DNA of 64,000 nt. Origin: Porodaedalea pini. Taxonomy: Eukaryota; Basidiomycota; Agaricomycetes; Hymenochaetales; Hymenochaetaceae. The notes beneath the pieces were generated by a model. The model was not told the DNA's origin and searched no databases. It was given only the letters and a program-made list of their open reading frames with translations. The stretch covers positions 1 to 64,000 of the forward strand of contig NBAY01000073.1 of the NCBI GenBank assembly GCA_002794775.1. The letters run 5' to 3'. Within the stretch, counting starts at the first letter, position 1; each line of letters opens with the position of its first letter. Made by a program: the position numbers and the translations under genes. Shown in pieces: positions 1-10,118 of this stretch.

Positions 1-371
1 AAGCGTTCGAACGAGTGGATACGAAGTGGAAAGAGTGCTCGAGCGCGCATATAGTGGGATACGGAATGAATATACAGGAAATGAAGTGTTCGAGTGTGAA
101 TAGGACGTGGTATGAGTGTTCGAATGGGTGTATGAAAGTATTTGAACGTATGTATGAGGTTACTAATGGATCATATGAAAGATTCGAAGGTATATTGACG
201 CTCGAATGGCCGAGTGTGACCATTCGAGCGTGTGAAATGCGAAGTGTAAGATAGACAGTGATGAAACGAAGTGCTTGACTGTGTTTATGGGGTTTGTATC
301 TGTATATAATAATAAATAAAGCGGGTGGTATGCTGGGACGGCTGACGCCTAAGCGCGAATCGAGCGCTACA
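1..371. mobile_element. Edge of an unidentified inserted element
   Basis: This stretch is unrelated to the retrotransposon to its right and has no convincing gene. Read on the minus strand it begins TGTAGCGC exactly where the copy 1 pol frame breaks, which suits the TG end of an LTR. It is followed by an AT-rich segment with TATA-like runs (about 300-320). The left part is rich in irregular repeats of CGAATG/GTTCGA-like words. The element would continue beyond position 1, so neither its other end nor a target duplication can be seen. A simple rearrangement breakpoint is the alternative. Confidence 0.4.
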
Positions 372-1653
372 CCGGCCAGTTCGCAATCGCCTCCGTCTTT
401 GCCGGGTCCGCCTTGATCTCGCCGTTGCCGATGATGTGACCGAGATACTTAACGACCTTGGCATCGAATTCACACTTCTCCGGTTTCAAGTACAGGCCGT
501 TTTCCCGGAGGATCTGAAGTACGCGCCTCGACGTGTCGATGTGCTCCTCAATGGTTTCTGAGAGGATCAGTATGTCGTCGAGGTATACGATGATCAGGTT
601 CGCGTAGATCAGTTCCTTGAAGATGTGGTTGACGAACGCTTGGAACGTCGCCGGCGCATTGCAAAGACCGAAGAACATGACCGTTGGCTTGAAGAGGCCC
701 ATGTTCGTGCGAAATGCCGCCTTCCACTCGTCGCCTTCGCGGATCCGGACGTTGTAGTACCCCCAGCGAAGGTCAAGCTTAGTGATGTATTTCGCCTTCT
801 TGACCTTATCAACAAGTTCGTCGATGAGAGGGAGGGGGTACTTATTCTTGATCGTGCCGTCGTTGAGTTTGCGGTAATCTTGGATCGGGCGTAGCGATTT
901 GTCGGCCTTCTTTATGAAGAAGAAAGGTGACGCCATGGGCGATATCGACCGTCGAATGCGACCTGATTTCAGATTTTCATCGAGGAAGTCCTTGAGCGAC
1001 TGCTGCTCAGTTGGCGTGAGCGGGTAGATCTTACAGTCGCTCGGTTTGAAGTCAGGCTTCAAGTCGATGACGTGGTCCCATGGGCGATGTTCCGGTAGCT
1101 TCTCGAAACCTTTTTCGCTGAAAACGTCGGCGTAGTCGTTGAGGTATGCGGGCCAGGATGTCTTGTCTATTCGCACCTCTCTCACCCCCTTCGTCTCTTC
1201 CACTGCTCTCCATACCTTCCGCATGCCTTCCTCCACATCCCTCTCCACCACGCATTCACTCGGGCAACGCGTAAAGTCGAGTGTTCCCGTCTTCCAGTCG
1301 ACTTCCGGGTTGTGTCGGCGAAGCCAGTCGTACCCTAGAAAGATGTTGGACGATGCCAGTGAGGTTACCGCCAGGACAATCCGTTCTTTATGGTGACCGA
1401 TCGTAAGTTCGACGTCGACGTACTCCTCGATCAATCCGGCTTTGTTGTGTGTGCCGTCGGCATTGAGAACCGCAAGGGGTCGGATATAACGCTTCGTTTC
1501 AAGTCCGTACCGTTCGACGAACCTTACGTCAATGCACGATCCCGTACATCCCGAATCCACGAGTGCGTGTGCGTCCACCTCCCTCACTTCACCTTCCATG
1601 TTGTGTCCGACGTTCAGGAGAAGGTCCAGCTGGCGTCCGCCAGTTCCTCTCAT
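367..1653 (-). pseudogene. pol: Copy 1 pol, truncated after reverse transcriptase
   Basis: The fragment encodes an aspartic protease with an intact D-S-G-C-T-G active-site region, then a Ty3-type reverse transcriptase with the YLDD catalytic motif, and ends just before RNase H. The frame is open upstream of 1653, in the -1 frame relative to gag, back to the slippery heptamer at 1842-1836, with no AUG in the overlap. This suggests expression as a gag-pol frameshift product. RNase H, integrase and chromodomain are absent because the gene is interrupted at about 372. The last few codons come from the foreign sequence. Confidence 0.9.
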
Positions 1654-1817
1654 GAACAGTTGCTCATATCCTTCCCTTTCTTTCGCACCGGTGGGGGCTT
1701 CGTATTCAGGAAAACCATCGACGTCGTTTGCATCTACGTGTTGTACAGACGGTTGGTTATATTTTAATGAATACGGATTCGAAGTCCCTTGTTCTTCTCG
1801 GTCAGTCGCCCCGATGG

Positions 1818-2900
1818 CTACGCCTGACCACTCGCAAAACCCTGCGAGTCGACGACCTCTTCGTCATTCTCTTCTTCCTCCACGTAGTCCTCCACCGTCG
1901 ACCTCCGAGTGTCTACGACTTCCTCGAAGGCCGATTCCTTCATCGCGCCGAGCTCGTCCGCGAGGATGCGGCGTTCGCCTGGTGCCATTAGTTCCAGCAT
2001 GCGCTGGATGATCGGCTTCCCCTGCGGGCACTTATCCTTGAAATGGCCCAGCCCGCCGCAGATCCAGCACGCGCGTCGTCGTTGCGCCTCGTTCATCGAG
2101 ACGTCCATCGGCTGACCAGCGCCTCCGAAAGTGACGCCGGTCGCGTCGCGTTTGTCGACGTGAGGGGCCGCTACCTGACGGCGAGCCGGGGGTCCTTGTT
2201 GTTGCGGCGGGCGAGGCTGAGGTACAAATGGGCGGCCTCGTTGGATTGCGCGGATCTGTTGTTCGCCGCGATCGATCTCGATAGCCTTGTTCTTCCAGTC
2301 CTCGTATTTCGTCGGGACCGGCGTTGATCTCAGGACTCCACGCACTACTTCGATGTTCATCGCGCGTTTGAGTCGATCACAGATGATGCCGTCGTCCTTC
2401 AGTTCCGCACGCTTGATGATGACGTCAAGCTGTTGGAAGAACTTGTCTGCAGTGAGGTCCTTCTGAACCTTCTCCCGGAATTCCTTCAGCGCCGCCTCCT
2501 TGCGATTCGGGTCGTCGAACGAGGCGTCGAGTCGTTCCTGGAATCTCTCCCAGCTGTCGGTGAAGGTGACGATTCCCGACGTTGTCGACTCCTCGACGTA
2601 GTTCTGCGCCCACGTCGCCGCATTACCACCCTTCAGATAGGAGAGAGCTACATAAATCTTACTCTCCGACGTAGGGTATCGGCTCGGGTTTGCGGATACA
2701 AAAAGAAGGACTTCACGTCTGAAGTCGAGGTAATCGTCGCCACCAGTGAATTCTCGTGGCCGGGCGACATCTATGTTGGGGGTCGGGGGGTTAGCGGCCG
2801 CGACCGGTGCTGGGGCGTTGTTCGCCTGATGGGCGAAAGCATTCGCAACGATGGCCGCGATCTGCGCCATTTGCTGTTGGCTGAAACCTTCTGCTGACAT
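1818..2900 (-). CDS. gag: Copy 1 Gag, nucleocapsid with CCHC knuckle
   Basis: A 360-residue Gag of the retrotransposon. It has a Gln-rich helix near the N-terminus, a retrotransposon capsid-like middle, a basic linker and one CCHC zinc knuckle (C-W-I-C-x4-H-x4-C), then an acidic C-terminus. It would form the particle and bind element RNA. The first AUG is at 2900, but the same frame is open and well conserved upstream (to about 3250), so the true N-terminus is probably longer and reached by splicing, recoding or a non-AUG start. Unlike copy 3, this gag has no internal stop codon. The stop is at 1818-1820, and pol overlaps in the -1 frame. Confidence 0.85.
   Translation of the reverse strand: MSAEGFSQQQMAQIAAIVANAFAHQANNAPAPVAAANPPTPNIDVARPREFTGGDDYLDFRREVLLFVSANPSRYPTSESKIYVALSYLKGGNAATWAQNYVEESTTSGIVTFTDSWERFQERLDASFDDPNRKEAALKEFREKVQKDLTADKFFQQLDVIIKRAELKDDGIICDRLKRAMNIEVVRGVLRSTPVPTKYEDWKNKAIEIDRGEQQIRAIQRGRPFVPQPRPPQQQGPPARRQVAAPHVDKRDATGVTFGGAGQPMDVSMNEAQRRRACWICGGLGHFKDKCPQGKPIIQRMLELMAPGERRILADELGAMKESAFEEVVDTRRSTVEDYVEEEENDEEVVDSQGFASGQA
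1836..1842 (-). promoter_or_regulatory. Slippery heptamer G GGT TTT, copy 1
   Basis: On the minus strand the gag frame reads CAG GGT TTT seven codons before its stop. This fits the X XXY YYZ rule for -1 ribosomal frameshifting, and the -1 frame then opens into pol. It is the same as in copy 3. In copy 2 the site is mutated to G AGT TTT. Confidence 0.7.
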
Positions 2901-3610
2901 CGCGGGTTCGGGTGCGGGTGTCGAAGGTTCTGGAGGAGTCGGCGGTGAGGGGTCTCTGTTGGTTTCGCGGTAAGGACCGGGGGTCGGTGGTAGGTTGACC
3001 GTAGACGTTGACGGTGCGGGTGACGACGGAGCGGCTGGGGGCCACCTTGCTCTCCTCCCTCGTTCGTCTGATGAATACCAGCTGCGCCGGATTTCACTCC
3101 ACCAGATGTCGTGAGTGACGCCGCTATTATTGGTCGCGACGTAGCCTGGTCGGTCTGGATCCCAACGGGCTGAAGCAGGAAGGGCCCGTTGCTGTTCGTC
3201 GGTGAGATCTATCTTGACGTTGGCAGAGGGACAGGGATCGGTTGCGCGTTCGATCCGGGGTTACGCCAACGTTGAGCGGGTTCGTCAGCGAAGTTGATGA
3301 CGAGGCGGTATGATCCGAGTGAGATTACAAACGAGATCGTCGTCGAAGTTTGGACTCGTCTTGTTACCCACGTCCACGTTAGGTGCGTGCTCCACCAGAG
3401 GCTAATTCGTAGAGCCAGGGTCGGGAAATATCGGTTGATATATTTACGTAATACACGAACGTCCGAAAACGTCCGGGCAGGGTTGAGGGTTGTCGTTTAG
3501 GGGATTTACACGTCAAGTCCGTCGAGGGGAGCGCTCCTCTAGACCGAGTGAAGGCGAGTCGACAGCGACGACTTACGCTGGGGACGAGCCTGGGTGAGGT
3601 TCTGCTTTTA

Positions 3611-4023
3611 TGTTAGGCGGGAGTCCGGGAAACGACTCGGACCGGGCAGGCCTCGGCTGACTGTTCTCTGGGACGTGCTATACTCGAGCGTAGACTCGGG
3701 ACACGCTTACTCAGGCTAGGTCGTCGCGGAGGTAAGAGGATTAATACAAGTCTAAACTAATACAAGGGGGACGAGTCTCACCTAGGTCGTCGCGGAGGTA
3801 AGAGGAAAAGCAGAACAAGGAGTTCATGCGATTCCTGAGACCTTATATAGCGACGACCGTGAGACTATATTACCTAACATTACATAACGAGTGAGAATGG
3901 AACGAATGAAGGTAGTGTGGGAATGATTGTGTAAGATGGGTAAATATAATGAAAAGGACGAATATAATAAAGGAAATGGTAAAAGGGAAAATAAAGGAAA
4001 AGGTGAAAGTTCAGGTTCTAACA
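3611..4023 (-). repeat. 5' LTR of copy 1 (413 bp)
   Basis: The LTR is bounded by TGTTAG and CTAACA and has the same length as both LTRs of copy 3. By eye it differs from the copy 3 5' LTR at a single position. It carries a TATATAA box followed about 30 nt later by GTTCTGCTTTT, the presumed RNA start. The primer-binding complement lies at 3599-3609, one base from the LTR edge. Its outer edge abuts copy 2 pol at 4024. Confidence 0.92.
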
Positions 4024-5300
4024 TCTGCGATCGCTGCCGTCTTCGCCGGGTCAGCCCTGATCTTGCCATTACCAACAATGTGGCCGAGGTACTTCACAAC
4101 TTTGGCGTCGAACTCACATTTCTCCAGTTTCAGGTACAGGCCATTTTCTCGCAAGATCTGAAGGATGCGTCTCGACATCTCAATATGTTCTTCGAGAGTT
4201 TGCGAGAGAATCAGTATATCGTCGAGGTAGACAATGATCAAGTTGTCATAGATCAATCCCTTGAAGATGTGGTTGACAAAAGCCTGGAACATCGCTGGTG
4301 CATTGCAAAGACCGAAGAACATGACTGTCAGTTCGAAAAGACCCATGTTCGTGTGGAACACTGCCTTCCATTCATTGCCTTCTCAGATCTGGACATTGTA
4401 GTATCCCCAGTGAAGATCAAGTTTGGTGATGAACTTCGCCTTCTTGACCTTGTCGTCCAGTTCGTCGATGAGGGGGAGAGGATACTTGTTCTTGATCGTG
4501 CTGTCATTGAGTTTACGGTAGTCCTGGATCGGGCATAATGATTTGTCGGCCTTCTTAATGAAAAAGAAGGGTGACGCCATTGGTGAGATCGACTTTTGTA
4601 TGCGGCCCGACTTCAAGTTCTCTTCAAGGAAGTCCTTTAGCGATTGCTGTTCCGTCGGTGTCAGCGGATAGATCTTGCAGTCGCTAGGCTTGAAGTCGGG
4701 TTTCAAGTCGATGACGTGATCCCAGGGGCGATGTTCCGGTAGCTTCTCAAAGCCTTTCTCACTGAAGACATCGGCAAAGTCATTGAGATATGTGGGCCAG
4801 GACGCCTTGTCCATCCGCACCTCTCTCACCCTCCTCGTCTCCTCCGCACCCTCCTTCTCGATCACGCATTCCTCTGGAAAACGGGTGAATTCAATTGAAC
4901 CCGTCTTCCAGTCGACCTCCGGGTTGTGGCATCGAAGCCAGTCGTAGCCCAGGAAGATGTTTGACGACACCAGGGATGTCACCACAAGGATGATCTTTTC
5001 ATTGTGATGTCCAATCATTAGCTCGACGTCGACGTATCTCTCGATCAAACCAGCCTCATTGTGCGTGCCGTCTGCATTGAGCACCGCAAGGGGTCTGATG
5101 TATCGCTTGGTTTCCAACCCATAGCATTCGACAAACCTCATTTCAATGCACGATCCCATACACCCCGAATCCACGAGCGCATGCACATCTACCTCCCTCT
5201 TTTCACCCTCCACATTACATCCGACGTTCAGGAGGAGGTCCAGCTGGTGTCCACCAGTTCCCCTCATGAACAATTGCTCATACTCGCTTTTCTTGTTCAC
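4024..5300 (-). pseudogene. pol: Copy 2 pol remnant (protease and RT)
   Basis: The remnant encodes the retroviral-type protease (D-S-G motif present) and most of the reverse transcriptase, including the YLDD catalytic box. An in-frame stop splits it near 4365-4383 (a CAG-type codon has become TAG in the RT fingers/palm), and it is cut off at 4024 by the LTR of copy 1. CpG-to-TpG changes are frequent compared with copy 3. It cannot give a functional polyprotein. Confidence 0.88.
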
Positions 5301-5431
5301 ACCGGTGGGGACTTCATAATCAGGAAAACCATCAACGTCATTTGCATCTACGTATTGTACAGACGGTTGGTTATATTTTATCGAGTCCGGATACGAAGCC
5401 CCTTGTTCCTCTCGGTCAGTCGCCCCGATGG

Positions 5432-7700
5432 CTACACCTGACCACTCACAAAACTCTGCAAGTTGATGACCTCTTTGTCATCTCCTTCCTCCTCCACATA
5501 GTCCTCCACTGTCGCCTTTCGAGTGTCTACGACTTCCTTGAATACTGATTCCTTCATTGCCCCTAGCTCATCGGCGAGGAGGCAACGTTGTAGAGTTCCG
5601 GCGAGTGGCCAACCACTGCAGATCCCTCTAGAGGCCATCCGTTGCACATTCCAACAGCTATTGACACGTATCGGACTCAGAATGATTTGCCCGACGCGTA
5701 CCAGACACAGGATGATTTGCCTGACATCACATCAGCGGATCACTAGGAAGATCCCCCTGGCAATTCGGGATGTACCAGAAAGCTTATGTCATCAGAGTCA
5801 GTTGGGATGCGTACCGGAGATCTGCCCGATGATGGGTGACGACTCACCGATTGGAGGATCTCAGTTCCGGTGGAGCTGCGATATGACCGGATGATGGACT
5901 GATGCAAATGGGGAAGTTGTCGCATGGACAGGGTTTCTTTTGAATTTCTATGTTTCTCTTACATTCCGAATGTTTTCTCTCCGACGCTCTATGTTTCACC
6001 CAGTATGCACATTATACTCACTTTGGAATAATTTTCCTGTAGATAGATCTCTTGCACCTTGTATTTAGGGACTTCCCTGTCGTAGGTAGCAGGGGAGGAA
6101 AAAACTACCGCAGAGTTCCCCTCAGATAGGGCAGCTTCCGTGCGTGCAGTTAGTCTCCGCAACAGTTAGTTTCGTGGCAACCTCGTCTTCAGTCTCATCT
6201 CTTGTCTCATTCTTGTTCTCGTCTCTGCTATCACTATTGTCTCGTACCAGATTTGATATCTCACTCGTTCCGGCTCTGCACCGACACTCACATCGGGTCC
6301 AGAGCACCTTACAGTATTGACGCGTACCGACACATACCGACATGTACCGGGTTTTTCCCGCGCTCATACTGAGCATATATTTACTGCAAAACTCAATGGA
6401 AACACATCCCCAAACGAACTACCGATCCTAAACAACCCATACACAGGATCTACAACGTTCACCAGGCGCCATCATCTGCAGCATATGCTGCACGATCGTC
6501 TTTCCTTGCAGGCATGTGTCCTTGAAGTGACCGAGCTGGCCACAGATCCAGCACGCACGTCGGTGTTGCGCCTCATTCATTGAGACGTCCATCGGCTGGC
6601 CGGCGCCTCCAAAGGTAATGCCGGTCGCGTCGCATTTGTCGACGTGGGGGGCGGCCGTCTGATGGCAAGCCAGGGGTGCCTGTTGTTGCTGTTGACGTGG
6701 TGGAGGCGGGAATGCGTGACCTTGCTGGATTGCGCGGATTTGCTGTTCGCCTCAGTCAATCTCGATGGCCTTCTTCTTCCAGTTGTCATACGTTGTCGGA
6801 ACCGGTGTCGACCTCAACACTCCATGCACCACCTCTATGTTCATCGCCCTCTTCAGGCAGTCGCAGATGATGCTGTCATCTGTCAGCCCCACTCTTGTGA
6901 TGATGACGTCAAGGTCCTGGAAGAGTTCATCGGCGGTGAGGTCTTTCTGAACCTTGGTTTGGAACTTTGCCAGTGCCTTCTCCTTCCAGTTTGTATCGTC
7001 GAACGAAGCATCTAGGCGCTCTTGAAACCTTGTCCAACTGTCTGTGAAGGTCATGATGCCTGCTGTCGTCGATTCCTCCACATAATTCTGCACCCACGTC
7101 GCTGCATTGCCTCCCTTCAGGTAGGAGAGAGCAACGTATATCTTACTTTCCGACGTGGGGTATCGATTCGGATTTGCGGAGATGAAAAGGAGGACCTCGC
7201 GTTTGAAGTCTAGGTAGTCATCGCCGCCAGTGAATTCACGTGGCTGGGCGACATCGATGTTGGGGGTCGGGGGGTAGCTGCAGCAACTGGCACCGGGGCA
7301 TTGTTTGCCTGATGGGCAAAGGCATTTGCGAAGATGGCCGCGATCTGCTCCATCTGCTGCTGACTGAAACCTCCTGCTGACATTGCGGGTTCAGGCGTGG
7401 GCATCGAAGGTTCAGGGGGGGTTGGGGGTGAAGGGTCTCTATGAGCTTCACGGTAAGGGCCTGGAGTCGGAGGCAGAAGGACCGTGGATGTTGATGGTGC
7501 TGGTGATGATAGAGCAGCCGGGGGCCACCTTGCTCTCCTTCCTTGTTCATCTGATGAATACCAGCTGTGCCGGACTTCACTCCACCAGATATCGTGTACG
7601 ACGCCACTGTTGTTGGTCACGACGTAGCCTGGTCGGTCTGGATTCCAATGCACCGATGCAGGAAGGGCCCGTCGCTGTTTGTCGGTGAGATCTATTTTGA
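5432..7700 (-). pseudogene. gag: Copy 2 gag, split by an inserted LTR
   Basis: Homologous to copy 1 Gag. The N-terminal portion (about 7700-7210) shows the conserved region upstream of the usual first AUG, the capsid part runs 7200-6750, and the zinc-knuckle part lies around 6540. The frame is broken repeatedly, and the gene is split by the 5589-6454 insertion between the knuckle and the acidic C-terminus (5588-5432). The gag-pol slippery site is mutated (G AGT TTT). Non-functional. Confidence 0.85.
5589..6454. repeat. Probable solo LTR of another family (866 bp)
   Basis: The insertion lies inside copy 2 gag with termini TGTAGA and TCTACA, which are inverted. The flanking gag sequence is interrupted between AACGT on the left and ACGTT on the right, so a 4-6 bp target duplication is present depending on how the ends are drawn. 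No long ORF occurs inside, and no similarity to the 413/445-bp LTR family is visible. Size, TG...CA termini and the short target duplication favour a solo LTR of a different retrotransposon. Confidence 0.65.
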
Positions 7701-8102
7701 CGATGGCGGAGGAACAGGGATGGGTTGTGCGTTTGATCCAGGGTTATGCCAACGTTGGACGGGTTTGTCGGCGAAGTTAATGATAAGGCGGAAAGACGTG
7801 GCAGAGATAACAATCGACAACGATGTTGATGACTGTACACGTAACGTCACCCACATCCAAGTCAAGTGGTTCCTCCACCAAAGGGAGATGCAGAGAGCCA
7901 GGGTCGAAAAGGTTGGGAAAGGTTGGTTGGTGGTATTGTGTAATACACGAACATCTGAAAACGTCCGGGCAGGGTTGAGGGTTGTCATTTAGGGGGTTTA
8001 CACTTCAAGTCCATCGAGGGGAGCGCTCCTCTAGACTGAGCAAAGGCGAGTCGACAGTGACGACGTACGCTGGGGATGAGCCTGGGTGGGGTTCTGCTTT
8101 TA

Positions 8103-8547
8103 TGTTAGGCGGGAGTCCAGGAGACAACTCGGACTGGGCAGGCCTCGACTGACTGTTGTCTGGGACGTGCTATACTCGAGCGGGGATTCGGGACATGCTA
8201 TACTCAGGCTAGGTCGTCACGGAGGTAAGAGGATTAATACAATATATTCTACTACAGGAGGGGGACACAGTCTCACCTAGGTCGTCACAGAGGTAAGAGG
8301 AAAAGCAGAACAGATGTTCGGATGCGATTCTTCTTCCTTATATACAGTGATCACCTTGTGAGAACCGGTTGCCCCATTGTCTAGGATTATATAATGGGAG
8401 CGGAATGGAACGAATGAAGGTCATGTGAAAGGAGTGTGGGAAATGATTGAAAAGATGATTAATTATAATGGAAAGGGGCGATTAAAAGAAAAGAAATGAT
8501 AAAAGACAATTAAAAGAAGGGAAAAGGGAAAAGTTTGAGTCCTGACA
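8103..8547 (-). repeat. 5' LTR of copy 2 (445 bp)
   Basis: Same family as the 413-bp LTRs but longer, with TGTTAG at 8103 and a decayed other end (CCTGACA). It is more similar in layout and length to the solo LTR at 8721/15411 than to the LTRs of copies 1 and 3. The primer-binding complement GTTCTGCTTTT at 8091-8101 is preserved. It abuts host kinase-like exon sequence at 8548. Confidence 0.85.
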
Positions 8548-8720
8548 CATGGAAGACTTTAGTATATTGAAAGGTCTCAAGGAGTCTGATCTAATTGGAT
8601 GTATGCCCATGTGAAGAACATATGGAAATAGTGGTGATAGCTAATGGTACTTACAATATTCTCATGAGGATGATGATTGAAGTAGAACATAACCTCTTTC
8701 TCGTATTGTTGTTGCACATC

Positions 8721-8995
8721 TGTTAGAACTCGAACTCTCATCCTTTCTTTTATCTTCCTTTTACCATTTCTTTCCTCTTAAAAAACTGCCCCTTTTCATT
8801 ATAATTAATCATCTTTTCAATCATTTCCCACACTCCTTTCACATGACCTTCATTCGTTCCATTCCACTCCCTTTATGTAATCTTAGACAATGGGGCAACC
8901 AGTTCTCACAAGGTGATCACTGTATATAAGGAAGAGGAATCGCATCTGAACACCTGTTCTGCTTTTCCTCTTACCTCCGTGATGACCTAGGTGAG
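8721..8995 (+). repeat. Solo LTR, left part
   Basis: It starts TGTTAG at 8721 and is interrupted at 8995 by copy 3. With 15243-15411 it makes a 444-bp LTR, matching the 445-bp LTR of copy 2. The outer flanks are ACATC at 8716-8720 and 15412-15416, a perfect 5-bp target duplication inside the kinase-like exon. It is therefore a complete solo LTR left by LTR-LTR recombination before copy 3 arrived. Confidence 0.9.
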
Positions 8996-9408
8996 TGTTA
9001 GAACCTGAACTTTCACCTTTTCCTTTATTTTCCCTTTTACCATTTCCTTTATTATATTCGTCCTTTTCATTATATTTACCCATCTTACACAATCATTCCC
9101 ACACTACCTTCATTCGTTCCATTCCCACTCGTTATGTAATGTTAGGTAATATAGTCTCACGGTCGTCGCTATATAAGGTCTCAGGAATCGCATGAACTCC
9201 TTGTTCTGCTTTTCCTCTTACCTCCGCGACGACCTAGGTGAGACTCGTCCCCCTTGTATTAGTTTAGACTTGTATTAATCCTCTTACCTCCGCGACGACC
9301 TAGCCTGAGTAAGCGTGTCCCGAGTCTACGCTCGAGTATAGCACGTCCCAGAGAACAGTCAGCCGAGGCCTGCCCGGTCCGAGTCGTTTCCCGGACTCCC
9401 GCCTAACA
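8996..9408 (+). repeat. 5' LTR of copy 3
   Basis: A 413-bp LTR bounded by TGTTAG and CTAACA. It contains TATATAA (9170-9176) and the presumed transcription start GTTCTGCTTTT (9203-9213). It differs from its own 3' LTR at seven positions, six of them in the last 65 bp, but from the copy 1 5' LTR at only one, which suggests gene conversion or a recombinant origin. Confidence 0.95.
9170..9176 (+). promoter_or_regulatory. TATA box of copy 3 LTR promoter
   Basis: TATATAA lies 33 bp upstream of GTTCTGCTTTT at 9203. A start there would make the first 11 nt of the RNA the exact complement of the primer-binding site at 9410-9420. Confidence 0.65.
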
Positions 9409-9409
9409 T

Positions 9410-9420
9410 AAAAGCAGAAC
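9410..9420 (+). other. Self-complementary primer-binding site
   Basis: AAAAGCAGAAC starts two bases after the 5' LTR. It is the exact reverse complement of GTTCTGCTTTT (9203-9213) in the LTR, 33 bp after the TATA box, and the match stops at mismatches on both sides. In Tf1 and its relatives an 11-nt match of this kind lets the folded 5' end of the mRNA prime reverse transcription in place of a tRNA. The same pair occurs in copies 1 and 2. Confidence 0.8.
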
Positions 9421-9522
9421 CTCACCCAGGCTCGTCCCCAGCGTAAGTCGTCGCTGTCGACTCGCCTTCACTCGGTCTAGAGGAGCGCTCCCCTCGACGG
9501 ACTTGACGTGTAAATCCCCTAA

Positions 9523-9810
9523 ACGACAACCCTCAACCCTGCCCGGACGTTTTCGGACGTTCGTGTATTACGTAAATATATCAACCGATATTTCCCGACC
9601 CTGGCTCTACGAATTAGCCTCTGGTGGAGCACGCACCTAACGTGGACGTGGGTAACAAGACGAGTCCAAACTTCGACGACGATCTCGTTTGTAATCTCAC
9701 TCGGATCATACCGCCTCGTCATCAACTTCGCTGACGAACCCGCTCAACGTTGGCGTAACCCCGGATCGAACGCGCAACCGATCCCTGTCCCTCTGCCAAC
9801 GTCAAGATAG
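9523..9810 (+). other. Conserved gag N-terminal frame ending in TAG
   Basis: This 95-codon frame opens right after a TAA and lacks an AUG in copies 1 and 3 (ACG; ATG in copy 2). Its C-terminal part (around I-N-F-A-D-E-P to P-I-P-V-P) is conserved among copies. It ends in TAG at 9808-9810. The frame leading into the recognised gag is one base back (-1) and is itself open from about 9759. All three copies keep the same arrangement, so it is unlikely to be a random lesion. An unseen intron, a second -1 shift or leaky initiation could join the two frames. Confidence 0.5.
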
Positions 9811-10118
9811 ATCTCACCGACGAACAGCAACGGGCCCTTCCTGCTTCAGCCCGTTGGGATCCAGACCGACCAGGCTACGTCGCGACCAATAATAGCGGCG
9901 TCACTCACGACATCTGGTGGAGTGAAATCCAGCGCAGCTGGTATTCATCAGACGAACGAGGGAGGAGAGCAAGGTGGCCCCCAGCCGCTCCGTCGTCACC
10001 TGCACCGTCAACGTCTACGGTCAACCTACCACCGACCCCAGGTCCTTACCGCGAAACCAACAGAGACCCCTCACCGCCGACTCCTCCAGAACCTTCGACA
10101 CCCGCACCCGAACCCGCG

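Larger units (their letters stand above)
372..4023 (-). mobile_element. Ty3/gypsy chromovirus copy 1, 5' half
   Basis: Minus-strand retrotransposon containing, in transcription order, a 5' LTR (4023-3611), primer-binding site (3609-3599), leader, gag (2900-1818) and the protease plus reverse transcriptase part of pol, which stops near 372 at the RT/RNase H junction. Over its LTR and leader it is nearly identical to copy 3. Its LTR end at 4023 abuts the pol sequence of copy 2, so copy 1 was inserted into copy 2. Its own 3' part is missing from the window because other sequence starts at 371. Confidence 0.9.
4024..8547 (-). mobile_element. Ty3/gypsy chromovirus copy 2, decayed 5' half
   Basis: An older minus-strand relative of copies 1 and 3. 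It holds a 445-bp 5' LTR (8547-8103), primer-binding site (8101-8091), leader, broken gag and the protease-RT part of pol up to the point where the copy 1 LTR was inserted (4023/4024). Many CpG sites of copies 1 and 3 are TpG or CpA here, a sign of age and of cytosine-methylation decay. A second insertion (5589-6454) splits its gag. The rest of the element would lie left of the window. Confidence 0.88.
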
